Positions 22,116 to 34,973 of a stretch of 64,000 bases of DNA are shown in pieces; within the stretch, counting starts at the first letter, position 1; every line of letters begins with the position of its first letter. The position numbers and the translations under genes were made by a program. Under the pieces are notes generated by a model. It worked only from the letters and a program-made list of their open reading frames with translations, ran no database searches and was not told where the DNA came from. This stretch comes from Sepioteuthis lessoniana. Taxonomy: Eukaryota; Mollusca; Cephalopoda; Myopsida; Loliginidae. The stretch spans positions 164,231,471 through 164,295,470 of the forward strand of contig OY757904.1 of NCBI GenBank assembly GCA_963585895.1. The letters are read 5' to 3'.

Positions 22116-24783
22116 GTATATGCGTGTGAAGTGGAGAGTTTTCCTAGAAATGTTTCAAACATTTAAAATTGTAAAAAGTAGGCTCTCTAGGTCAATCGGA
22201 CCTTTGTCTCCTTTTTAAATACGTCTGTTGGGATTTTACAAACTTATTCAATCACCTGTTCTAGTTTTCTTAATTGTCCTCTTCAGGGATTCTTATCAGC
22301 TACCTTATCACATTCTTCTTAATTTCTCCCACGGCATAAAATTTTACCTTCAACTAAATTTTAGATTTGCAAAACGTCTGAACTCACAGGGAGACAAATA
22401 TGAGTTTTAAGAATGGTACAAGGTGATGTGATATTCAAAATATACGGATACTTTTTGGATTATTCATGGAATCCCCAAGTCTTTACATAGCACCGTAAAT
22501 CGCTGATTTGCAGCCAACACACGCATTCAACATTTTCGGATGTTTTACTTGTTGAAATGATATTAGAATGGGAATAGCTTTCAATTGATTTCCGGATATG
22601 TTTGAAATATTTGTACAAAAGATTTTAGAAACCTTCGCACGTTGAAGCATTCAAATATTTTCCGTTAACGAATGTCAAAGTTTCAAGAAAAACTTGATGC
22701 ATGTTCGCTGTGAACAATTCCCACAATTCTTAAGTTCATTCAATGATACCACAAACTTTCTTATATGGATGTAAAAAAAAAAAAATCTAAGAAAAAAAAA
22801 GAAAAAAACTACAACAAATGCTCTCATCTTCTGGAAAAAAGAAACATAATGTCTGTAGAAAAACATGACATTTGAGTAACGACTCTGAAGACAGGAACAT
22901 TTTTTATCAATCATTTTATAAATAATTTGCGAGACCAAATTGTCATAATTGAAAAGACATAATTGAATTTTTAGATTGATAGTTCACAGATGTAGCGACA
23001 TTTATTCACAAATGTAGAAAAGCCAAGGGTTCCACGTAAAGAATATAAATGATATAATTGTTTGATTAATTTTGTCCTTTAAGTTAGAAAGAACTTCAAC
23101 GGAGTTTAGAAGTGCGCAAAACTAAATGTAAGGAAGATTTTCTGGTGGATTTGCTTGGTCGCTTTGAACATCAGCGTTTGAGTTCCTCTTTCAGTTACTG
23201 AATGACAATCCTCTGGTACACAAGTGGGGTAATAGGTAACATTCTCAACCAAAAGACAAGCCATTGGAATATTTACAAAGTTTGCAACAATCTGGCATAA
23301 AGTCATACTAATTATAGACCCAAAGTGGATTAAAATCACTAGTATTACGAAATGACAACGAGGCGACCTTTCGACTGGCACCCTTAATATTTACAAGGGC
23401 TAACTTATTTCACAATGATGCCAAATGCAAGGAAATCGAGCTGGAAAGAGCGTGTTGAGTCAATGTTCCAAGTAGGAAGGGAAAGTCTACTTACATTGAA
23501 AAATTCAAAATTTTGATTTATACCTGAGATTGAAATCGGTTATTGGTTCCGGTCGGAACTATGCAAGTAAACCATTCGTCACAAAGGCATCGTGTTCTTC
23601 TGTCGGACATATGTCGTCTTCTTGCTGTTCTATCTTTATTTTTGAACCTACGTTGTTCTATGTTCTTTACACGAATAACACGATAACTTCTTTTGACTTG
23701 CACCTTCTATATTTTTACTTGGTGAAGTCTTCTTCCCATACATTAGCGACTTCGTCCGAAAGTCGGGCATCAGCCACTGCAGAGATTTTAGGTGCACGCT
23801 CTCTGTGGTTTCTTGCCTAAGTAACTCCTCTCTGCTAAAATCTATCATTTTACTTTTAGACCTCCTCAGTTAGCTGAGTTTGTCCGATCTTAGTCAAGTT
23901 CTCAAATTATCTCAGTGCCATCATTAGTCAATTACACTGTGTTGTCATAAACGGTTAAATTCTTTTAAAATTATTAGCATTCCCTCTCAAATAATAGATA
24001 CTGCTAATATATCATTTAACACACTAAGTAAGCTCCAAAGACATTTAGCCGATACAAGCACCTCGTTGTTCCTTATAAAACAAGCAAATATCATTATACA
24101 ATGACGCTTAATAGACTGACAATTTATGAATAACCGTAAAGCATCATGAATGTTTCAATCTTTTTGTAGTTTGGCTTTTTTGAGGAAATTAAAACGAAAT
24201 AAGTCAATGCTTGTCATGAACTTGAAACCGATACTAACATTACTTATTAAAAAAAAAGAAAAGAAAAAAAAGAGAAGAAAACAAAAACCAAAAAACTCTA
24301 GTAGGAGGAGTCACAATGGCAACTATTGCTTTGTAATTATATTCAAATTGTTCGTCTTATAGGACGCTGCTTAATCATTTGAAATTTGTAATCTTTTTTG
24401 ACAATAAACAAAAGCATCACGGTCCTCTCATCCTCAGTCTTTTGTTCGGACTTTTGCGCTAAATTTGTATTTTCCAATATAAAAAACATTATGCGCCATT
24501 AGTTGTCTTGCGCACAACGTCGGGTAGAAAACATAAACAGTCGATAAATAAACGTTGGTTTTACACTGTAGTTTTTCAAAGCATGTGAATGTCATGACTT
24601 CGTGGCATTTATGTTCATGACACTTTTGGTAGGGTGGATTTTAAAAGAATTTGATCAGCAAGGAAGTCTTCTCGTCGGTACTGCATTCCAAAATCCTCTG
24701 TCGCTACACTAGAAATCTTCAATTAGTTTAAAATCTGTGTTTTTAGTCACTCTCCTGTGTATACATAGGCGCGGGTGCGCGTG
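22116..24783. other. No gene recognised; one weak coding-like patch
   Basis: Mostly AT-rich DNA. On the minus strand at 23518-23848 two overlapping frames have a protein-like composition, but no family was recognised. A-rich tracts lie at about 22772-22806 and 24249-24290. Confidence 0.5.
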
Positions 24784-24837
24784 CACACACACACACACGC
24801 ACGCACACACTCACGCAAGCTCGCACTGACAATTACG

Positions 24838-24880
<43 letters not shown>

Positions 24881-24905
24881 TGTGTGTGTGTGTGTGTGTG
24901 TGAGA
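24784..24905 (+). repeat. Compound CA-rich, (TA)n(GA)n(GT)n microsatellite
   Basis: A CA/CG-rich stretch at 24784-24815 is followed after a short spacer by TA (about 24839-24859), GA (24860-24880) and GT (24880-24902) repeats. Confidence 0.95.
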
Positions 24906-25129
24906 GGAACTTCTCTTTTTCTAATGTTATTTGATTTTTTTGTTGGAGATATTCAAAGTGTGGTATTCAAATCCTTTTTTAAAATTTAGAATGTAGAACT
25001 CATTATTTTTAATTCAAGCAAATTAAACTTTCGTAATTTTGAGAACAAAAGTTAAACTAAATTTGTACAAAGTCCATCCTTATATTTGTTAACAAAATAC
25101 AGTTTTTTTTAAATCAAAGAATAGCGCAA

Positions 25130-26040
25130 TTCTGGGACAAAAATTCGGGTTAATTGATATTGGTTGATTATTGTCCTGTAGGCAAGTTGGAAGACAGCCG
25201 CACAAAAGTCATACAATTATCAGTCGTTTGGTAAAAAAAAGTACATAACAAGCAGTGTAAATGTCTGAAAGACCAAGAAAAACTGATGCTTATTAAGAAA
25301 AGTCGCTTGTAAGGCTTGCCAGAAAAAAAAAACATTTCAGAAAGTCACTTTCTTTGAGACCAATCGAATATAAACTTGAGAGTATCTCTCAGGATCGTTA
25401 AAAGAAGGCTAAAACCTGGTGGTTTCAAACGAACAATCCGACGATCACTTCTCCTTCCAACACATACGAGGTAGTAAATTGGTTGGAAAAGACATTTTTG
25501 AAAGAAGGCACACTAGTCTGACCAGAGTGAGTTTCTATTTCATGGAACTCATGGTAAAACTCGACTATGGCATGCTATAGGATGTGCATATCATCACCTC
25601 AACATTCAGGAAGAATTTTCATTTGGGGGGCATTTCATTATGATCTGCGGAAGCTGCTCGTACGACTGAAAACCCAACACCATAGAACATGCGAAGTTAG
25701 GAAATCTCTGCAGGGTATCGCCATTGAAACTCTTCCGTAGTCTCCTAGGAGCACTGATGTTACCCTTAAAGAACATTTGTGGCATATTTTGAGTTGTGAA
25801 TTGCTATCTTGGATCCCTCTTGTTCAAAAGCTTGCACAGGCTCATTAGGAAGAAAAGTGAAATATTCGCAAAATACAAATCAGAATACTCATAAGCAGCA
25901 TAACGAGACGTATGGGAAGTGTTATTCGCGTAATGCTGTCTTGGTCAAATTTTGACATCTCTGGGTACCCCAAATACAAATTGCGTAGCATATATAGATT
26001 TTGTATTTGGTTTTGGTACAAATTTACAACAACATTGTAT
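25130..26040 (+). mobile_element. Degraded Tc1-like transposon
   Basis: Frames on the + strand give VSFYFMELM/FHGTHGKTRLWHAIGC, FSFGGHFIMICGS and SPRSTDVTLKEHLWHI. These correspond to the middle of the catalytic domain and the block around the last acidic residue in Tc1 (DD34E) transposases. The C-terminal region (IRKIQIRILISSITRRM) follows. Frames switch many times and no terminal repeats were identified, so limits are approximate. Confidence 0.7.
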
Positions 26041-27265
26041 GAGCCAAATTAAATTTTAATCGAAGAGAAAAAAAATCGGTAGTGCTTAAATTTTGAACGA
26101 GTGCATACACAGTTTGAACTTTACAAGACATTGTAGTTCGGTGTACATTTGAACTGAAAATTACATCGAAACAGAGATATTTATCTCTATACTTGCATGT
26201 ATGTTTTTATAGTAGTATGCATGTATGTACCTATAATTATAAGTGCACGTATGTAGGTGTCAGTAGAAGTATACTTGCATAATTTTGTGATTTGTTCAGT
26301 GTGTACGAGTATGCATAAATATACTTCGTTGAATCGCTGAATGCTTTACTTGCGATGTCACGTTGTGAAAAAAAAAAAAAATATTATAAGTATTTCAGTT
26401 ACAAATAAGATGTTTATGTAAACTTCCCGATTCACTTATTCGTGTTTTCGCTTTAAAGAAAATAATTTTTATGCACTATATTTTAAGATATTCCAGTGTC
26501 AATTTTCACTATATTTGGTGGACTTTTATTGTACCATTTTAAATTGCATGAAAGATAAAAAGAAAACGAAACAAAAAACACGTGAATTTTTGTGCCTACT
26601 TCATTTTCTCTTCACCAAACTAAACGCACATGTTTCGAAAAGTAAATAAAATGAGAATATCATAAATTGTTTTCAAATTTGTCATTTAAAAAACTGTTTT
26701 CTGAATTTTTTTTTCAGATTCTTTGATTTCCAATTCATTTTATTCCATTAACGGTTCAGTTTATTTTCATGTTTTTAAAGAAAGCAAAGAACATAAAAAT
26801 GAGGGTACCTTATCGACGAGTAATTGTTAATACACTATTGAAGTGAGTTTGTTATTGTGCGTCCCACACTTTTGTGACTTCATATTGTGCAAAGCTTAGT
26901 AAATAATCGAGGATTTGAAAACTGACTTTTAATAAAATCTTAATGATGACGGCAATGATGACACTCGATGCAAATTTGAATTTCAAAAGAACATTATATT
27001 TCTGATTTATTACACATGTATTTTTCAAAATAATATCTTTCCTTGTAAATGCATTTTATTCAATGTTTCACGATGAATATATATATATATTGAAAATAAA
27101 AGAGTAAAATTTCCGGTTAAAATTCAACAAATAACTGTGAAATGTTTCTGACTTATTGATCCATCTTCATATATAGGATGCAATGAGTAAATTTCGCAAG
27201 AATGAAAATAACAATGACATATCCCTTAAACCAATGTATTTACCAAAATTACATTTAAATATCTT
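26041..27265. other. No gene recognised
   Basis: AT-rich DNA with an A run near 26368-26380 and a short TA run near 27078-27090. It holds no supported features. Confidence 0.6.
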
Positions 27266-27980
27266 GAAATTTATTCAAAGAAATTCCCATAGGCCTCAAC
27301 CACGCCCTCCCGATGACTTCAGAATCTCCTGCAAGTGTTTTCGACAGTCTCCTTGTTTAAATTAATTTATGCTGCCGTTATCCTTGCCTTCAGTTTAACT
27401 TTGATGTTTCACGGAGTTTTGTTGGTCTCTTGCTTAACTGTGTCTTATGCATAATAATCAAGAGAATTGCTATCTGGGGATTTAGGCAGCCCTATTTTAC
27501 AGGCGATGGGATCATAGAAATGTTTTCCAAGCCAACACTGGGTTCTTCTGCTTGTGTGGCATGGCACAGCATCCTGTTGCCAGACGTAGTGTCTTCCAGT
27601 AGCACCTCTCTTGATCCAGGAGAGCACAATTTTCTCCGAGCATTTGATGTAGGCCTCCGTGTTGGGTCTAGAGTCATGCAGGCAGATAAATGTAGGCATG
27701 ACATCACTATCGCTAGTGACCACCCCAAAACACAATGATGTGAACTGGGAACTTGGTTTTCATCAATATGAAAATTGATCTGCTTTCAGATTGACACCCA
27801 AGCACTGACATCGTATTGGAGCTTCTAGCATGAATGTCCTTCAGTACAATATACTGTTTTCAAGCTTCTGGAGGAGTAAATTCGGTCATGGTGCTGCTTT
27901 CCTCACTAACAGTGCATAAATGTCTCTAGTATGATGCATAGTAGACATGATCTGATAGAAATTAAGTGCATGCTCGAAAT
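27266..27980 (-). mobile_element. maT-like (DD37D) transposon remnant
   Basis: The minus frame at 27445-27735 (96 codons) has MCFGVVTSDSDVMPTFI, WIKRGATGRHYVWQQDAVPC and LPKSPDSNSLDYYA. The aspartate of QQD and that of LDYY have 37 residues between them, the DD37D spacing of maT elements in the IS630-Tc1-mariner group. C-terminal sequence continues to about 27280, with blocks resembling LNKETV and CRRF. The first catalytic aspartate region (up to about 27960) is degraded. No ends were recognised. Confidence 0.7.
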
Positions 27981-28057
27981 TATTAATTCAAAATGACAAC
28001 AATTTAACAATCGGCCCTTGTATACAGCATTATTTATAAATGCCGATCTAAGTTTTG

Positions 28058-28059
28058 CT

Positions 28060-28118
<59 letters not shown>
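28058..28118 (+). repeat. Compound (TA)n(TG)n microsatellite
   Basis: TA repeats at 28058-28077 pass into TG repeats to 28118. Read from the other strand, this is again CA followed by TA. Confidence 0.96.
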
Positions 28119-28119
<1 letters not shown>

Positions 28120-28936
28120 GGAATATATTTACATTTGTATATAATTTGTAAAATAACCTTTATGGATACATGTAGGCACGTGTTTATGTACATAATCTCA
28201 GAAAGACAAATGTTTTAGAAGGAATAGTAATTAACTGAAATTAGCTTAGATTGGCACAAGGCCAGAAGTATGAGTAGTAATACTAGTAATAGTCTGTTCG
28301 CCTTGCTTGTTTGGAATGGAAGAGGTTAATTCGTTATTCCAACTAATTTTATTTACATAAAAATTTTCACAATGGATAGTTGTGACGTAACTTCCTTGTC
28401 TATCACCCATGCATCTGCTCATTGTTTACTGCGAATACTTTGTGCGTTTTTGCCTACTTTGTTACATCACTGCATATTCCGCTGTACTGCAATATCAGAC
28501 AACACGCTATTGTACTCTACAAGTGCATATTACGGTGCATGAGTCCAATAGACAACAGTGTCACAAGGACAAAGTAAAAGAAAAGACAAGACATGATTTG
28601 AGGGGCTGAACTTGTTCATGGACAGAGTTGGTGTGTTCCTCCAGATCTGCTTCGCTCTTTGCCCTTCGCAATCTAATGTCGAAGATAAGGCTTAAGGCAT
28701 TTATAGATTAAGAGTGTTTGCTCATTTTCAATCAGTGAGAAAACTGTTTTACATGTATATATAGTTTTTGGCCGCCACCAACAGGAAATTTATATTTTGA
28801 AACTGGCTGATTCTCCTCCTATCACACTCATTTACAGACAAATAAACGAAAACGGGCGGTAGAATGAAAATTCAAAATTTTCGTCAATTAGAGAAGTTGA
28901 TGTGGCCAATTCAGTGAAGAAACATTGGAGAGATAC
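28119..28936. other. No gene recognised
   Basis: A 66-codon frame at 28409-28609 has no recognisable features. There is no repeat that I can match. Confidence 0.55.

Positions 28937-29009
<73 letters not shown>
28937..29009 (+). repeat. Compound (GATA)n(GA)n microsatellite
   Basis: GATA repeats at 28937-28966 pass into GA repeats to 29009. Confidence 0.96.
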
Positions 29010-29011
<2 letters not shown>

Positions 29012-30067
29012 TTTCTTTATTTACTCATTTTATTCGTATCTATTTTTACGAAAAATAAAAGTAAAGACAGCAGATTTCAATTTTAACACAAGAAAGGAAT
29101 TTTAAATTAATTTTGTCGAGAGATTTTTCTGATCTTCCTATCAAATACTTCCTTGTCTTAATCTTTTACCCAATTAATAAAAAAAATAGACCCTCCCCCC
29201 AGAAAAACAAGCATACAGAAATAAAGGAATAATCATTTTTTTGTCACTTTTCTAATTGTTCGGTCTGCTTAAATGTGGTTCTTAGTCATATTTCATGGCA
29301 ACTTGTGTCGAATTCTGGCATAAAAACTTCCTGTTTTTAATTCTAATTCTGACCCTATGTATAATGATTTTCATGTGCAGTCAAGTAAATCTTGGACTTA
29401 ACCGCTACTAACAAACAACATTATAGCTAAGCATGACTCTTCATTTAAAACAAATAAAATAAAACGAATTAAAAAATATTCATTTTGGGATATTTTAACC
29501 GAGATGAGTGCCTTCAGTTGTTCCTCATACAAAACAAAAACAAGGAAGATATTTACTGAACGCAGATTTTGAAATATTTTAAAGATTGACAGATTTCAAG
29601 ACTTTGGTTTTAAGTAATAGACCTTTTCGCATTATCTTGATGACAAATATAAACTTTTCTTTGTTTAACTGAAAGCATTAAACTAAGTAAAAGTTAAATT
29701 GTAGAAACAGTGTCCAAGAAATGTCAATTCTTTCATGAATGGAAGATTCGTTCAAAAGATTCTAAGCCTCAGCCAGAAAGATGAAACCCTCCTGAACATT
29801 TGTGTTGTAGCAACAAACTTCTACTTATGAAACTAGAAAAACTAATTAAGATTTCCACCTTAATTTCTGTGCAAGTGATGCCCATATAAAGGTGAGTGAT
29901 GTGTGGTAAAGCTAAAATCTTAGTAGGCTTAGAACTTTTAAACGATCCTCTTAGGTATTACGAGTGATGAAAGACAACAGTGGCGGGTTTTTGTGTATTT
30001 TGTGTATTTTTGTTTATTTGACAGAATGTCAACCATTTTCAGGTTATTTAATGCCGAACAAATGATT
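29010..30067. other. No gene recognised
   Basis: AT-rich DNA up to the 5' break of RTE copy D. The start of the open frame at 29993 lies in this unrelated flank. Confidence 0.55.
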
Positions 30068-32111
30068 TCAGAGACCACCAAACACTATGACTGGGCCCTT
30101 TTGAACAACAGAGATATAAGAGATAAATACGTATTAGAATTAAGAAACAGATTCGAAACACTACAAGAAAAGACGGAAAAAAATACACCAAACGACGAAT
30201 ATGAAAATTTCGTCAATGCACACCTCGAGGCAGCAGCGAAATGCATTCCAACAAAACTCAAAACTAAATATAGAGTCCCATGAGAAACTTTAGCGGTGAG
30301 AGAAAAACGTGCACTAGTGAAAACAGCCTCCAAAAACTATCGAAAAAAAACAACAAACACAAATGCCTTAAAACTAAAAACGGCACAATATCAATTAGCA
30401 GGCATATATATAAAGGAACAGACAGAATACATTCAAAATCAGATTGATAAGATTAGAGACTCGGTGGAAGATAGACAATCTAGGATAGCCTGGCAAACAA
30501 TAAACGAAGTGAGTAGAAGAAAGAACACAGCCAAAGCAAAACTGAAAGCAGCAAACCAACAAGAAAGAATAAAACTGTGGAAACAGCACTTCGAAAACCT
30601 ACTAGGAAACCCACCGAAAATAACACATGAACCAATCACCAGAATAATTAGCAAACAATTAGACATTAAACTAGGACCGTTCACACAAGAAGAACTCAAC
30701 TCGGTTCTCAGAAAAATTAAAAATAGGAAAGCTGCAGGGCTGCACGAGATTTCCCCAGAAGTATGGAATCAAAATCCGATAGATAGATGGATGAAGGGAT
30801 GCATACTCCCCCTTCCCTAAAAAGGGGGACCTCGGATTAGCCAAAAACTACCGAGGCATAACACTTACATCCATAGCAGCCAAAATCTACAATGCCCTAC
30901 TACGAAACCGCATAGAACCCAAAATCGACAACCAAAATGGCTTCCGAAGAAATAGATCCACGACCTCACAAATATTAACCATCCGTAGAATGCTTGAAGC
31001 TGTACGGGCAAAAAACCTTAAAGCGACATTAATATTTGTCGACTTTACCAAGGCCTTCGATTCCATTCACAGAGGAAAGATGGAACAAATCCTACTAGCG
31101 TACGGCATACCTAAAGAAACCGTAGCAGCAATAACGATTCTCTATAGAAACACCAAAGTAAAAGTACGATCACCAGATGGAGACACAGAATACTTCGACA
31201 TTGTAGCAGGAGTACTACAAGGGGACACGCTGGCTCCGTACCTCTTTATCATTTGTCTAGACTACGTACTTAGAACATCGATTGACAAAATCAGAGAGAA
31301 TGGCTTCGAGCTGACAAAGAAAAGAAGCAGAAGGTACCCCGCAAAAACAATTACCGACGCCGACTACGCCGATGACATAGCGATACTGGCAAATACACCC
31401 GACCAAGCCGAAACACTACTGCAGAGTTTGGAACGAGCAGCCGCAGGCATAGGCCTCTATGTTAATGCACACAAAACGGAATATATATGCTATAATCAAA
31501 CGTGGGACATCTCCACTCTAGAAGGAACCCCTCTTAAACTAGTAGACAAATTCACTTACCTAGGAAGCAGCGTCGAATCAACCGAAAAGAACATCGAAAC
31601 GAGGTTAACGAAAGCATGGACAGCTATCAATAGGCTATCGATTATATGGAAATCAGACCTAACCGTTAAAATGAAACGCAGTTTCTTCCAGGCAGCGGTC
31701 ACATCGATACTGCTATACGGGTGCACTACATGGACGCTAACAAAACGGCTGGAGAAGAAGCTAGACGGCAATTACACAAGAATGCTGCGTGCAATCTTGA
31801 ACAAGTCCTAGCGGCAACATCCCACAAGACACCAACTGTACGGCCACCTGCCTCCTATCACGAAAACTATTAAAGTTAGACGAACCAGACATGCAGGACA
31901 CTGCTGGAGAAGCAGGGACGAACTCATAAGTGATGTACTCTTATGGACCCCCACACATGGCCGTGCAAAAGCAGGACGATCAGCACGAACATACATTCAG
32001 CAGCTATGTGAGGATACGGGATGTTGTCCTGAAGACCTTCCTAGTGCGATGAACGATAGGGAGGAGTGGCTAGAGAGGGTCAGGGATATCCGTGCTACCA
32101 GTGCGACATGA
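30068..32111 (+). pseudogene. RTE reverse transcriptase, nearly intact but 5'-truncated
   Basis: RT blocks visible: NYRGITLTSIAAKIYNALL (fingers, about 30847-30905), FVDFTKAFDSIHR (motif A), GVLQGDTLAPYLFIICLDY (motif B), TDADYADDIAILANT (motif C, YADD intact) and VDKFTYLGSSVEST. After the frame that ends at 31811, the same frame stays open for 99 further codons through RRTRHAGHCWRSRDELISD and EDLPSAMNDREEW to TGA at 32109. Lesions: TGG to TGA at 30281-30283 (copy B still reads TGG), one extra C in the run near 30808-30813, TGG to TAG at 31809-31811, and two in-frame losses of about 18 and 5 codons (after PEVW at about 30770 and before QNGFRR at about 30935). The endonuclease domain is absent. 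Confidence 0.9.
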
Positions 32112-32127
32112 TGATGATGATGATATG
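30068..32127 (+). mobile_element. RTE-type LINE copy D, 5'-truncated, best preserved
   Basis: It starts in the linker after the endonuclease domain (TTKHYDWALLNNRD) and runs to an ATG/GAT-repeat tail at 32107-32127. Apart from the missing 5' half it has only a few lesions (see the coding entry). The 3' untranslated region is essentially absent, since the natural stop codon is the TGA formed inside the ATGATG tail at 32109-32111. It lies in the same orientation as copies B, C and E. Confidence 0.93.
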
Positions 32128-33035
32128 GTTTGAAGTTTTCTTATTTAATACTAATAATTTGCAAGAAATTATATGGTTTGAAGTAACTCTCCCAATTTAT
32201 TAATAATAATCGTTTGTTTCAAGTATTCGAATTGAATAGCCATAATTTTCAAACATGTATTTGCCCCCCCCCCAAAAAAAAAATCGACCGATAAACTAGA
32301 GTTTATATTTTTAAATCTTAATTAATTTCCCATTAAAAAAACAAACAAACAAACAAAAACTATAAATACCAATTTTTATTACAATCTGAATAATTAGTGC
32401 ATTCGAATTTATTAATTAAATCTAATAAGTTATTTAATTATTTTAAAAAAGAAAGCGCATGTATTTACTATCATCGTTTTCGTAACATAAAGTATTCTTA
32501 AGTACATTTAAATTCATTTAATTTTGGAAAGTCATTATAAGTTGTTAAATTCCATAATTATTGAATTAATCAGTTAATATCATAGAATATAACTTTGCTG
32601 TATGGAAATTTGTCTCTAACGAAGTTCAACACATGTCTTGGGGGAATTTGAGACGAATAATGAAATTTATTTATACATTTATTTTATTAAATTGCATAAA
32701 ATGGTCATCTTTATTCTTCATTAGATGTCAAATTTCGAAAAAGAATATAGACAAACACGTATGATCGTAATAGAAAGTCCTAATTAGATTTGTGGTAAAG
32801 TAACATAAATATATCCGTATAGCCAGAAATCCTGCAGAAGAGAGAAAGGAGAGGAAAAATGTAGCAATATTTTGGTACGTTTGCAGCGGCTTTATCACAA
32901 GACTAGATCAGTTCAAACTGTGGAGAAATCCATTGAGGTTGGAAGTATAGTGGTAGTTGTTGCGCTCACTCGTTGCGCATTGCTTCGTTTCACGTGTAAT
33001 TTGAAGGCAGCATAGATAAACATGCAATGTAGTCT
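32128..33035. other. No gene recognised; relative of the 70-bp repeat
   Basis: Positions 32130-32240 resemble the degenerate 70-bp repeat at 19935-20110 (atggtttgaag, caagtattcgaat). A C-to-A tract lies at about 32265-32282. The remainder is AT-rich. Confidence 0.5.
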
Positions 33036-33039
33036 AATT

Positions 33040-33255
33040 TGGAAATTTATGATTTAACAAATATGTTTCCAAAGTGAAAAATGGGCTAAAACATCGCGGA
33101 AGCAACCAAAGACATTTGTTGGGCAAAAGGTGAACGCCTTGTCAATCACAATACTGTAATCAAACGGTTCAAGAAAATTCGCTTGGGTTGCAAGACCTCG
33201 ACTATCAGGTAAGTTTAAAAGTGTTGATTCCAAGACATTGCTTCAAGTTATAGAG
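33040..33255 (+). mobile_element. Mariner N-terminal remnant
   Basis: Frames give MGKNIAEATKDICWAKGERL, VNHNTVIKRFKKIRLG and, after a shift, RLSGKFKSVDSKTLLQVIEA. These match the helix-turn-helix half of a different mariner transposase (SETMAR-type order). It is cut off exactly where the Gypsy LTR at 33261 begins. The LTR element therefore appears to have inserted into it, but the other half was not found. Confidence 0.6.
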
Positions 33256-33260
33256 GCTAT

Positions 33261-33420
33261 TGAGTTTGGTAGGTGATCAAAATCAGCAATCAGTTGCATC
33301 GCAAACTGAGTCAATTACCGAATGAGCTCTGAAGAAGGAAAACTATTTATGACACATTGAAGCATTTCATTGTGCACACGTGTGCAGGTCTATTCCCTGG
33401 ATTACGATTGGCTAGTCTAT
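33261..33420 (-). repeat. LTR direct repeat of Gypsy A (3' copy, aligned part)
   Basis: It aligns with 38843-38995 over about 150 bp, sharing taggtgatcaaaatcagcaa, gagtcaattaccgaatg and tgtgcacacgt. A probable further part of this LTR extends to about 33543, next to a purine-rich tract on the minus strand. Confidence 0.75.
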
Positions 33421-34973
33421 ATATATATATATATACAAGCTTTTACTTTAGTAGTTTTGGGGGGACCTGTTTTATTTTTGTCTACTAACTGGACGCTAGT
33501 TAGGAACCTTACGTCGGTAAGTGTTATTATTGCTATTATCCTACATCTCCTTATCCCCCATTGCGTGAGGGTAATGGCCTCTGGGGTGGGGAAGAATTCC
33601 TTCAGGCAACCTGGACAATGCCTGGGCGGTTTTTGCTTGAGTCAGTCTAGGTAGCTGAGCGATGTCGTTTGGTGGTGGGTGTGTCGACGATCTTGTTCCT
33701 CTGTCCATGGTATGTGGCACCGGTGTCTAGGGTTTCTGGTATTCCCCTGGTGTTGGTGTGTGTGTAGGGGATTCAGGAAAAGTAGTAGGAATAGAAAGTG
33801 GAATTGCGGAGGCTTCAAGTTTCCTGAGCAAGGTGGCTCTACCAGATCAATCAACCCTGGTCCGGTATTAGTGGTTAGGGAAGGTATCAGTAATTCGGTC
33901 TGTCGTGTTCAATCGGCTAGTACTCTGGCGTTGTATTGAAACTGTTTGTCCTTTTAGAAGTGGGCATGGGGTGTGTACTGTGCGGTTGTATCGTTCTATC
34001 AGGCGGGCGTTGCGTCGAGACAGATTTATCTCACGGTTTTGGGCAGCGGCTATCCATTTTGCATACGATTTGTATAGTATGGGTTGGGATGGTATAAAGT
34101 CGTGCAGCCAGTGGTTGAGCAAGGGATATCCCGATGTTCTGGGTGGGCGTGTTTCTGTGTAGGAGGGTAGTTCTGGCTGCACGGTTATTGTCTAAAGAGC
34201 CTTGGGGTCCTGTGTTGCCATGTACTATTCTATTTTGCAGCCTTGACCGTTGGATTGAGGGTAAGCGGTAGATAATAATCTGTGTTTAACAGCCCTGTCC
34301 TCAAGAAACTGTTTGAATGGGAGGGACGTGAAGGGTGGTCCGCCATCACTGCCTAGTTCCTAGAGGCGCCATAAGTTTGTAATATGTCTCGGCAGATTGA
34401 GATAAGATTTGAGGCGTTAGCCTGCCCGTGGCTCAAGTGGTATAGAATTAGCCTACTGGTCAATCTATCAGTGTATGGTAGGTATCTATGGTTTCCAACA
34501 TAGAAGAGGTCCATGACGACCTGCTGGAACGGCCAATCGGGAAATGGTGTCAAGGTGATCAACTATCTTGGTTGACTTGGGGGTGATTTTTGAGCACCCG
34601 TGTATTGGCTTTTGTAGTACAAATTGGGGTGTTCCAGGTCAAAATACAGATTCGTTGGCACGGGCTCTCAAGCCGACTTGGCTTTGGTGTGCAGAACGCA
34701 GGCTACACAAAGCCTTTGCGCGTCGAGAGGTGGGGATGACGATCATTTGGTTTAAGAGCACTAGGCAGTTATAAGTGCTGAGGCGGTGTCCTACTTCCCA
34801 ATATTCGCGAACCTCAGGTGTGATTAGGCTGCATGCCTTTGGGAATTCCTTTTATATCCTCCCTATTAGCTTGGTGTATTGTGTGTCTCTGCGTTCACCC
34901 GCACGGATGAGGTCCGGCGAGGGGAGTGCTATATCGTCGTTCACTCCGAACGTTGCTTATAGGATTATTGATT

